A DNA stretch of 44,991 bases from Candidatus Woesearchaeota archaeon (GTDB lineage Archaea; Nanobdellota; Nanobdellia; Woesearchaeales; JACPIF01): assembly GCA_016188215.1 (NCBI GenBank), contig JACPIF010000008.1, positions 56,448 through 101,438 on the forward strand, in the 5' to 3' direction. How positions within the stretch are numbered: the stretch's first letter is position 1; each line of letters opens with the position of its first letter. The notes under the pieces are model-generated. The model was not told the origin of the DNA. It saw nothing but the letters and a program-made list of their open reading frames with translations, and did not search any database. Below are positions 25,417-32,519 of the stretch, piece after piece. The translations under genes were made by a program, and so were the position numbers.

Positions 25417-27102
25417 CTACTTAAACACTAAATAATTCCCAATAGCCAGGTAATCCATGCCTGAGCCGAAGAAGTCTTTTATTGCCTCCTCTGGTTTCAT
25501 GACGATTGGCTCGCCAGCCAAGTTAAAAGAGGTGTTGAGCAGAACAGGTGTTCCGGTCTCCTTGCCGAATTCAGAAATTAATTTGTGGTATAATGGATTG
25601 TGCTTCTTTTCCAGAGTCTGCGGCCTTGTTGTGCCATCAACATGGACACCTGCGATAACTTCCTTCTGCCTTTCCTTAGGAACATCGTCTATCATGATCA
25701 TGAAGGGTGACTTAAAGCCGTGCACTAGATACTTGTCTTTGTCCTCGTAAAGCATGGATAATGCGAAAGGGCGCCATAATTCCCTGTTCTTGACATAGTA
25801 GTTGACCTTATGGACCATCTCCCTGTCAGAAGGATCAACAAGAATACTGCGGCAGCCTAAGGCTCTTGGGCCGACTTCCATCCTGCCCTGGAACCAGCCG
25901 AATATCTTGCCCTTTGCCAATAATTCTGCAGTCTCGCCTGCAATATCCTTTACTTTCTTGTACTTGACCTTGCATTTGTCAAGCACTTTCTTGATTTCTT
26001 CATCTGAGGATTCAGGACCCAGATAGACATGCTCAATAGGCTCAGGCCTTTTTCCGGTAAGCTTATTGTAGACAACCATGGCTGCACCCATGGCTGCGCC
26101 TGAATCTGTTGCAGCAGGCTGGATATAGATGTTGTCAATGAAATCCTGCTGCGCTATCAAGCCGTTCATCTTTGCATTTAAAGCAACACCGCCGGCAAGC
26201 ACAATGTTCTTATATCCTGTCTTTTCATACAGCAGTTTTGCCATATGCAGGCCAATATCTTCAGTCTTCTTCTGCATGGATGCGGCAATGTGCTCATAAT
26301 GATTGTTTATGGGATCTTCATTTGTTCTTGGCTTGCCTAAGAGCTTAACAGTATCTTTAGTATACCATCTGGCCTTGCCACGGCCCCATTCCTCAATGTG
26401 GCCCCAGATGTATTTAGGATTTGTGCGGAAGCCATCTTTTGTTGGCCAGATAATCTTGTCAAATTCTTTGCGAAACTTGTCCTTACCATAGGGAGCAAGG
26501 CCCATGACCTTTCCTTCACCATCATTTGGGCGGAAATTCAAGAAATCGGTTATTGCAGTGTATGTGACGCCAACTGAATGCGGCAATGGCACTTCTCCAA
26601 TCTTATGCAATTCTGAACCATCACCATAGCCGAAGTAGCTGGTTATAAGCTCGCCCCTTCCGTCTAATGTCAGGATGTTGGCTTTCTTGTAGTCAGAGCC
26701 GTAGAATGCAGAGGCTGCATGCGTCAGATGATGCTCAATGAAATGAACCTTTGCTTTAGCCTCCTCGCCCAACTTCAAGACTTCCTTATCATTTTGCTTG
26801 AACAAGTATAATGCGCCGAAGAATTTCCATGGTGTCCATATCAATTTGTTGAAGTATGGCTGGAAACGCCAGGGCTTCCTTATGAAAAGGTTCTGGTCAA
26901 TGTAATAAGCGATATGGTCAATGTCCTGCAGTTTAATGCCAGCTTGTTGCAGGCAGAACTTAATTGCATTATGGGGAAATGTATGGGAGGCGTGCTTCTG
27001 CCTTGTAAAGCGCTCCTCTTCAACCAGGCTCAGGACTTTACCATCCTTCATAAGACAAGCAGAAGTGTCATGATAAAATGCATTGATGCCTAGGATATAC
27101 AT
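25417..27102 (-). CDS. Carbamoyltransferase, NodU/CmcH/TobZ family (paralogue 3)
   Basis: 561 residues. It starts MYILGINAFYHDTSACLM; metal-site histidines in IEHHLTHAASAFY; then NDGEGKVMGLAPYG, VLAGGVALNAKMNG, GWFQGRMEVGPRALGCRSIL, HVDGTTRPQTL and LLNTSFNLAGEP, ending MDYLAIGNYLVFK. All expected motifs are intact, so it should be active on a sugar or other hydroxyl acceptor. It is closest in motif wording to paralogue 1. Its last 17 codons are one of the two 52-bp direct repeats around the RHH/PIN pair. Upstream, 27103-27295 holds only AT-rich promoter sequence shared with the divergent radical SAM gene. Confidence 0.93.
   Translation of the reverse strand: MYILGINAFYHDTSACLMKDGKVLSLVEEERFTRQKHASHTFPHNAIKFCLQQAGIKLQDIDHIAYYIDQNLFIRKPWRFQPYFNKLIWTPWKFFGALYLFKQNDKEVLKLGEEAKAKVHFIEHHLTHAASAFYGSDYKKANILTLDGRGELITSYFGYGDGSELHKIGEVPLPHSVGVTYTAITDFLNFRPNDGEGKVMGLAPYGKDKFRKEFDKIIWPTKDGFRTNPKYIWGHIEEWGRGKARWYTKDTVKLLGKPRTNEDPINNHYEHIAASMQKKTEDIGLHMAKLLYEKTGYKNIVLAGGVALNAKMNGLIAQQDFIDNIYIQPAATDSGAAMGAAMVVYNKLTGKRPEPIEHVYLGPESSDEEIKKVLDKCKVKYKKVKDIAGETAELLAKGKIFGWFQGRMEVGPRALGCRSILVDPSDREMVHKVNYYVKNRELWRPFALSMLYEDKDKYLVHGFKSPFMIMIDDVPKERQKEVIAGVHVDGTTRPQTLEKKHNPLYHKLISEFGKETGTPVLLNTSFNLAGEPIVMKPEEAIKDFFGSGMDYLAIGNYLVFK
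25419..25470. repeat. 52-bp direct repeat, right copy (inside intact carbamoyltransferase gene)
   Basis: It is part of the coding sequence for the last 17 residues of the intact carbamoyltransferase. It matches 24571-24622 at 49 of 52 positions; similarity stops abruptly at the right edge of both copies. Confidence 0.9.
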
Positions 27103-27295
27103 TCAATCACCGGAAGGAATGGATTCGAGCTGTTTTAATAAAGCTTGTCTTTTGGATTGTGATGGCTATAAGACCAGTTTACTGCTGTTACAGAACCTTT
27201 GGAGAGCTTATTTAAAGCTTATGAAATAGACTACAGAAAGCTTTATAAAGCAATTTTAATCTTTAGTTTCACTATAGTTAATTGCTTACTGCCAC

Positions 27296-28729
27296 ATGAG
27301 ATTTTTACTAGTCAACCCGATCATCAGGGCTTCTGAATACCCTCCATCTAGGTTTCCCTTAGGTTTGGCTTACATGGCTGCTGTATTGCTGGACAAAGGG
27401 CATGATATTGAGGTCATAGACATGAATATGAACAGGCTGCCTGAGGATGAATTAAAGCGCAGGATTAGGACTTCTAAGTTTGATGCGGTCGGCATTACTG
27501 GCATGATAACTGAGTACCAGCACGTGAAGTACCTTTCTGCATTGATTAAAGAGATACGGCCTGATGCGCCTATTATTTTAGGCGGGAGCGGCGGAACTTC
27601 TGTGCCTGAACTGATGCTGAAGAAAACACAGGTAGATTTTATCGTCATCAGCGAGGGCGTTGATACAATTGTTGAGCTGGCTGATGCACTTGAGCGAGGC
27701 AAAGAGCTGAAAGATATCAGAGGATTGTATTATAAAGGAAAGGATGGGAAGATACAGATAACATTGCCCAGAGCTCCTATTAAAGATGTGGATAAAATCC
27801 CGCTGCCTGCACGTGATGAGTTTGATTTTGAGAAATATATCCAACCTTCTAATTTAAGGATCTTTAACAACAAAGCAAGGACCACCAATGTTATTGGGAG
27901 CTATGGTTGCCCTTATCGTTGCACTTATTGCTATCACCAATTGTTTGGCTATGATTTTAGAGGAAGAAGCCCTGCCAACCTGATTGCTGAATTAAGGATG
28001 CTTTATGATGACTACAAGATAAATGGAATTCTGTTTAATGATGATGAGTTTGTCATGGACAAGGGAAGGGTGCATGATATCTGCAATGAGATCAAGAAAG
28101 AGAAGCTTGATATCTTATGGGGGCAGAATGGAAGAGTTAATCTGATGGATAATGAATTGCTTGCTAATATGTATTCTGCAGGTTGTAGAGTATCCTGCTA
28201 TGGGATTGAATCAGGAAGCCAGGTCATATTAAATGAGATCAAGAAAGGAGTCAGGGTAGAACAAGCTAAGGAAGCTGTGTTGAAAACCTGGGAATCCGGG
28301 ATGCTGCCGCACGGTTATTTGATAATCGGCTCGTTTTCTGAGACGCCTGAGACTGTAAAAGAAACAGTTAAGTTCTGCCATGAGACTTCTCTTATCGGAC
28401 AATTCTCGTTTATGACGCCTCTGCCTAATACGCACCTATATCAGCAGGCAAGGCAGATGGGTAGATTGACGCAGAGCGATGAATGGCTGCTTGAAAGATG
28501 GGGAGAATGGAACGAGAAGCTTATTACTAATATGTCCCTGATACCTGATCAAGAGCTTATTGACCTGAAACGGTGGGCGGAGAAGCAGGTATTGTTTGGA
28601 AACTTAATGGGAAATGTCTGGCAGCACATGAAAATAATCAAGATGCGCAACATCGTGAAGGAAGGTGTTGTTCTAGCTAAAAGATGGTATACCAGAAGCT
28701 ATGAGCCTGCTGGAAGTGTTCCGGCTTAG
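27296..28729 (+). CDS. B12-binding-domain radical SAM protein
   Basis: 477 residues. The N-terminus (MRFLLVNPIIRASEYPPSRFPLGLAYMAAVLLDKGHDIEVIDMNM) and PIILGGSGGTSVPELML form the cobalamin-binding-like domain. The radical SAM motif has Cys205, Cys209 and Cys212 (YGCPYRCTYC), followed by NDDEFVMDKGR, CYGIESGSQVILNEIKKG and IIGSFSETPETV. The nearest radical SAM relatives in the window are at 6249 and 1405. It probably makes a SAM-dependent radical modification of a surface lipid or sugar; the substrate is unknown. It is divergent from the carbamoyltransferase at 25417-27102. Confidence 0.9.
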   Translation: MRFLLVNPIIRASEYPPSRFPLGLAYMAAVLLDKGHDIEVIDMNMNRLPEDELKRRIRTSKFDAVGITGMITEYQHVKYLSALIKEIRPDAPIILGGSGGTSVPELMLKKTQVDFIVISEGVDTIVELADALERGKELKDIRGLYYKGKDGKIQITLPRAPIKDVDKIPLPARDEFDFEKYIQPSNLRIFNNKARTTNVIGSYGCPYRCTYCYHQLFGYDFRGRSPANLIAELRMLYDDYKINGILFNDDEFVMDKGRVHDICNEIKKEKLDILWGQNGRVNLMDNELLANMYSAGCRVSCYGIESGSQVILNEIKKGVRVEQAKEAVLKTWESGMLPHGYLIIGSFSETPETVKETVKFCHETSLIGQFSFMTPLPNTHLYQQARQMGRLTQSDEWLLERWGEWNEKLITNMSLIPDQELIDLKRWAEKQVLFGNLMGNVWQHMKIIKMRNIVKEGVVLAKRWYTRSYEPAGSVPA

Positions 28730-28758
28730 ATTCTCAAATATATAAGTTTAATACATAT

Positions 28759-28767
28759 GTTTAAATA
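28759..28767 (+). promoter_or_regulatory. TATA box for TM2 gene
   Basis: gtttaaata is centred 27 bases before the ATG at 28790. This rules out the out-of-frame ATG at 28786. Confidence 0.65.
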
Positions 28768-28789
28768 CATCCTTAAGATTACTACATGA

Positions 28790-29137
28790 ATGGTGGAAGC
28801 CTCAAAAAAGAAAAAGAGTCACGATGAGATGTATTGTTCAAGTTGTGGAGCTGTCATTAAAAAAGATGCTGAGATTTGCCCAAAGTGCGGTGTTAGACAA
28901 AAGCATAAGGGAAATGATATAGAAAAACCAGCTGGGCGAAGAAAATTCTTGGTGGCGCTCCTGTTATCTATATTTTTAGGCTCTATTGGTATTGATAGAT
29001 TTTACATGGGATTGATAGGTACAGGAATTTTAAAATTATTAACGCTAGGTGGATGTGGCATATGGTATATCATTGATGTTATACTTATTGCTACTAATTC
29101 ATTGAAAGACGCAGATGGAAAATATTTACAAAGTTAA
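28790..29137 (+). CDS. Zinc-ribbon TM2-domain membrane protein
   Basis: 115 residues. The N-terminal zinc ribbon has YCSSCGAVIKKDAEICPKCG (two CxxC pairs). A basic linker leads to the TM2 domain, two helices with the signature GSIGIDRFYMGLIGTGILKLLTLGGCGIWYIIDVILI. TM2 proteins are small membrane proteins of poorly defined function. It overlaps the next gene, which looks like DUF2752, by 23 bases; the two probably work together. Composition is AT-rich relative to the flanking glycan genes. Confidence 0.88.
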   Translation: MVEASKKKKSHDEMYCSSCGAVIKKDAEICPKCGVRQKHKGNDIEKPAGRRKFLVALLLSIFLGSIGIDRFYMGLIGTGILKLLTLGGCGIWYIIDVILIATNSLKDADGKYLQS

Positions 29138-29462
29138 ATTTATTCTGCAAAAATTCTTATTTTTAATAAGTCTATCAAAACCACTTAGCAGAGTAATAGT
29201 CTTTATTTCTGGATTAATAATACTGTTTGTAATTCCTACAAATAAACTTAATTATTTACCAGTTCGCTCATTATATGAAACTATTCTGGATGTTAAACCG
29301 TATTCTTCCGGAATCACTAGAGCAATTTCAAGTATGCTGCATGGGGATATTATTGGAGCTTGGGAATATAATCCATTGGCTTATTTAGTAATGACCGTTG
29401 TAATTTTCATATTAATTAAAGATAGTTTGTATTTAAGAAAAACGAAGGATTTTTCTATCTGA
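29115..29462 (+). CDS. DUF2752-like membrane protein lacking the usual cysteines
   Basis: 115 residues with hydrophobic helices near residues 26-42 and 88-102. The block KPYSSGITRAISSMLHGDIIGAWEYNPLAYL lines up with the DUF2752 signature CPxCGxTRA...L.G....A...NPL, but both cysteines are replaced (Pro-Tyr-Ser-Ser-Gly). The start codon lies within the TM2 gene (23-base overlap). DUF2752 proteins are often found beside TM2 proteins; their function is unknown. Loss of the CxxC suggests a structural rather than metal- or redox-linked role for that motif here. Confidence 0.65.
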   Translation: MENIYKVKFILQKFLFLISLSKPLSRVIVFISGLIILFVIPTNKLNYLPVRSLYETILDVKPYSSGITRAISSMLHGDIIGAWEYNPLAYLVMTVVIFILIKDSLYLRKTKDFSI

Positions 29463-29476
29463 TCACAAAAACCTTT

Positions 29477-29704
29477 TTATATCTCTAGTTCCTTTTTTGC
29501 AGTTTTCCAAGAAACAAAATCTGAAGTGTCGCCTGCCTTTATTTTTGATATACTTTCTTCTAATTGTTTTCTTTCTTCCTCAGAGAGTTTCGTGTCTTCT
29601 ATATACTCTGTTAAATAATTGATATCTTTTCTTAATGTTTCTATACTGTTTTTCATCTCTGCTAGAGTGCCTAAAATCTGCTTTTGTAACTCTGCTTCTG
29701 CCAT
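29477..29704 (-). CDS. Small coiled-coil protein, antitoxin-like tail
   Basis: 75 residues, highly charged and almost entirely helical (heptad pattern through residues 5-40, LQKQILGTLAEMKNSIETLRK). The C-terminal part, LEESISKIKAGDTSDFVSWKTAKKEL, resembles the toxin-binding tail of RelB/ParD-type archaeal antitoxins, but no toxin gene is adjacent. A minus-strand A-T box at about 29726-29736 is 27 bases upstream of the ATG, which supports expression. The match is weak and it may simply be a small structural protein. Confidence 0.6.
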   Translation of the reverse strand: MAEAELQKQILGTLAEMKNSIETLRKDINYLTEYIEDTKLSEEERKQLEESISKIKAGDTSDFVSWKTAKKELEI

Positions 29705-29745
29705 AGTCTAAATTGAAAGCCAAATATGTATAAAAATCTATCGCC

Positions 29746-30798
29746 TCACAAAAACCTCTCAACCTCTTTCATGACATCCTCAACCGTAATCTTCTCTAAG
29801 CTTTCTCTGTAGTCGCCCTCTGGCTCAGGATTTGTTGAGTAGAAGGGGTACTTGATAAGTATAGGTCCTTTTTGGATGACTGCTACCTTCTTGCCCCAGG
29901 GTCTGGTGCGGTTTGGGTTGGCAGGGCCGAATAATACCACTACTGGGATGTTTTTAGCGGCGGCAATGTGCCCCAGACCGGAATCTGTTGAGACAAATAA
30001 TTTGCAGTGCCATATCAGGGCTGCTACCTCATTTAGGTTCATGTCTTTGGCTATGGTTACTCTGCTTTTGTCATCTACTCCTCTTAGGATGTCCGCTGCC
30101 AAGCCTGCTTCATCAGGGCCTTCAAACAGTAAGATGTGGGCTTTCTCATAATCATTCAAGATATTGTTGCAAAGTTGGCTGAAGCTGCGGCTGGGCCATC
30201 GCCTGTATAATGCAGTCTTGCTAGTGCCAGGATGCATGCCGATAAGCCAGGATTTCTGGAGCTTGTTGCTTCTGATAAATTCAAGGGCTTTCTTCTCATC
30301 TTCTTTGGAGGTCTCAAAAATCAATTCCCTTTTCTCTTTTTCTGTATTGATGCCAAGGTGCTCAAGCAAGTTAAGGTTGTTCTCCACATCGTGCAGCTTC
30401 TCATCAACAGGCACAAACTCTGTCTGCAGGTTAGCTAATGTATTCCCGACTTTATATCGGTGTGTTATCCTGCGCTGCGCTCCAATGAGCCATGCAAATA
30501 GATTGAATTCATAACGGTTAGAAGGGAAGGTTGTCAAAGAAATATCATATTTTACTTTGCGCAATGCCCGCAGTTTCCTGAGCCTGTCAATTATGCTGCC
30601 ATTAAAGACTATAACTTCGTCCACAAAATCGCTGTCCCTGATGCAGCTAGCAAAGCTCTTTTCTCTCACCAGCAAGGTAATGCTGGCTTTTGGCAATTGC
30701 TTCCTTAATATGCGTAGGGCAGGAGTGAATAGTATGGTATTGCCAATGCCTGACAAGCATGTAATGAGGATTTTCAGCTTTTGGTGCTTGAGGTCCAT
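29746..30798 (-). CDS. Glycosyltransferase family 9 (heptosyltransferase-like)
   Basis: 350 residues from the ATG at 30798 (MDLKHQKLKILITCLSG). A TTG nine bases earlier is in frame, but an A-T box near 30825 lies 27 bases before the ATG. GT9 marks: LITCLSGIGNTILFTPALRILRKQLP, GMHPGTSKTALYRRWPSRSF, and the donor-site block FVSTDSGLGHIAAAKNIPVVVLFGPANPNRTRPWG. The family is best known for adding heptose to bacterial lipopolysaccharide; in archaea the sugar is unknown. It follows ugd, nucleotidyltransferase and UDP-xylose synthase genes in one operon, so it may use a sugar made there. Confidence 0.9.
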   Translation of the reverse strand: MDLKHQKLKILITCLSGIGNTILFTPALRILRKQLPKASITLLVREKSFASCIRDSDFVDEVIVFNGSIIDRLRKLRALRKVKYDISLTTFPSNRYEFNLFAWLIGAQRRITHRYKVGNTLANLQTEFVPVDEKLHDVENNLNLLEHLGINTEKEKRELIFETSKEDEKKALEFIRSNKLQKSWLIGMHPGTSKTALYRRWPSRSFSQLCNNILNDYEKAHILLFEGPDEAGLAADILRGVDDKSRVTIAKDMNLNEVAALIWHCKLFVSTDSGLGHIAAAKNIPVVVLFGPANPNRTRPWGKKVAVIQKGPILIKYPFYSTNPEPEGDYRESLEKITVEDVMKEVERFL

Positions 30799-30823
30799 AT
30801 AAGGCAAGAACTTAGCATTATTA

Positions 30824-31765
30824 TTAAGCTTTACTCATTTCTTCTCTAAAGAAATCAATTGTCTTTTTCAGGCCCTCCTGCAGGGAAACCTTGGGCTCCC
30901 AGTTCAACTCTTTCTTAGCCTTTGTGATATCAGGGCATCTCACATGGGGGTCATCTATAGGCAAGGGCTTGTGGACAATCTTGCTCCTGCTTTTAGTGAG
31001 CTTAATTATTTCCCCTGCGAACTGCAATATGGTCATCTCCTGCGGATTACCTAGATTCACAGGATCATTTATTTTAGAATTTATCAGCTTATAGATGCCT
31101 TCAATAAGGTCAGAGACATAACAGAAGCTGCGTGTCTGTTTTCCATCACCGAATACTGTAATATCCTGCCCCCTTATTGCCTGGTTGATGAATGCAGGCA
31201 CTACCCTGCCGTCATTCGCCCTGTTTCTAGGGCCATATGTGTTGAAAATCCTGACTATTTTTGTGTCAAGCTTATGGATGCGGTGGTATGCCATTGTCAA
31301 TGCTTCTGCAAAACGCTTGCTCTCGTCGTAGCAACCTCGAACTCCAACCGGATTCACGTTGCCCCAATAGGTCTCAGGCTGTGGATTTACCAAAGGATCG
31401 CCATAAACTTCAGATGTGGATGCGAGCATGAACTTTGCTTTCTTGTCCTTTGATAATCCAAGCAGGTTGTGAGTGCCGAGAGAGCCTACTTTTAGCGTCT
31501 GGATAGGAATCTTGAGATAATCCACCGGGGATGCGGGACTTGCAAAGTGCAAAACGAAATCTAATGGACCTTCAATGCTGATATGCTTGGAAACGTCATG
31601 GTCAACATAAGTAAACTTAGGATGCCCCATCAAATGCTGGATATTAGTCTGATTGCCGGTAATCAGATTGTCCATGCAAATGACTTCATGCCCCTTGGCA
31701 AGAAGAAATTCACAGAGATGGCTGCCGATGAATCCCGCGCCGCCGGTAACAAGTATCCTAGCCAT
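30824..31765 (-). CDS. uxs: UDP-glucuronate decarboxylase (UDP-xylose synthase)
   Basis: 313 residues, full length for the bacterial/plant-type enzyme. The NAD motif [15 protein letters not shown] is followed by the UXS-specific [32 protein letters not shown], then [11 protein letters not shown] with the catalytic Y-x3-K, and [21 protein letters not shown]. It converts UDP-glucuronate to UDP-xylose with loss of CO2 in the cytosol. Its substrate is the product of the ugd gene two genes upstream. It overlaps the nucleotidyltransferase gene by 8 bases (31758-31765). Confidence 0.93.
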   Translation of the reverse strand: MARILVTGGAGFIGSHLCEFLLAKGHEVICMDNLITGNQTNIQHLMGHPKFTYVDHDVSKHISIEGPLDFVLHFASPASPVDYLKIPIQTLKVGSLGTHNLLGLSKDKKAKFMLASTSEVYGDPLVNPQPETYWGNVNPVGVRGCYDESKRFAEALTMAYHRIHKLDTKIVRIFNTYGPRNRANDGRVVPAFINQAIRGQDITVFGDGKQTRSFCYVSDLIEGIYKLINSKINDPVNLGNPQEMTILQFAGEIIKLTKSRSKIVHKPLPIDDPHVRCPDITKAKKELNWEPKVSLQEGLKKTIDFFREEMSKA

Positions 31766-32519
31766 CTGTAAACTTCTGCCTCCAAAACATGTCTGCTTCC
31801 TTCAACTGCTCATGGCTGCCGATGTCAAACCATTTTTCCTCAAACACGAAGCCATAAACATGCTTCTTTTCTGAAAGGTACTTTATAAAATCTCCGAGAT
31901 TGTCCGGCTTTTTATTGGCTTTAATGCATTCCTCAAGCAGCTCAACATCTTCTTTAGTAAGCAAATAGCAAGCGGTTGCAGCTAACGTTGTTTTAGGCTC
32001 GGCTGGTTTTTCCTCAAACTTAATTATCTTGCTGTCATCCCCTACTTCTACAGCTCCTAACTTATTTGCTATTATATGCTTGTGCTTGACATCGTAGAGA
32101 GCAACTACTGAGGCTTGCTTTTCTTTATAAAATTCATATAAATTGAGCAGGCTGAACTCAAATAAGTTATCGCCGGCAACAACCAAAATGTCTTCATCTA
32201 TATTAGCGGTCTGGATTGCAAAGTGGATGTCACCGACTGCGCCTAAGCGCTCATGCTCAGACTTAGTATTATCATTAACAATAGTAATTGGAATCTTGCT
32301 GTCAAAGTTCTCCTGCCAATACATGAATTTGTCATAGAATTTATTGTTGGTCACAATGTAGATATGGTCAATTGCATCTATCTCTTCTATTCGCTCAATG
32401 ATATGCTCTATCATCGGCTTGCCGGCTATGGGCAATAATGGCTTTGGCTTGTCAAGCGTTAACGGGTATAGACGTGTCGCATAGCCCGCGCATAACAAGA
32501 TTGCATTCGTAGTAATCAC
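31758..32519 (-). CDS. Sugar-1-phosphate nucleotidyltransferase
   Basis: 253 residues. The activation motif [31 protein letters not shown], the metal-site [11 protein letters not shown] and FEEKPAEP are standard for NTP_transferase enzymes making NDP-glucose or NDP-mannose type donors. There is no C-terminal left-handed helix domain, so it is not bifunctional. Since it sits between ugd and uxs with overlapping ends (ATGA at 32516-32519), it probably makes UDP-glucose (a GalU role) for them; thymidylyltransferase activity cannot be excluded. Confidence 0.87.
   Translation of the reverse strand: MITTNAILLCAGYATRLYPLTLDKPKPLLPIAGKPMIEHIIERIEEIDAIDHIYIVTNNKFYDKFMYWQENFDSKIPITIVNDNTKSEHERLGAVGDIHFAIQTANIDEDILVVAGDNLFEFSLLNLYEFYKEKQASVVALYDVKHKHIIANKLGAVEVGDDSKIIKFEEKPAEPKTTLAATACYLLTKEDVELLEECIKANKKPDNLGDFIKYLSEKKHVYGFVFEEKWFDIGSHEQLKEADMFWRQKFTDG

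Noticed and set aside
24571-25470. CRISPR or insertion-sequence interpretation of the 52-bp repeats
   Set aside because: There are only two copies, they encode part of a protein, the spacing is 848 bases, and no transposase or terminal inverted repeats are present.
27213-27245. 8 bp inverted repeat (taaagctt/aagcttta) in the spacer before the radical SAM gene
   Set aside because: It is made of A-T rich promoter-like sequence and is short enough to arise by chance; not strong enough to list as a structure.
30799-30807. TTG start for the GT9 gene
   Set aside because: An A-T box near 30825 is 27 bases before the ATG at 30798, and the extra three residues add nothing to the family match.
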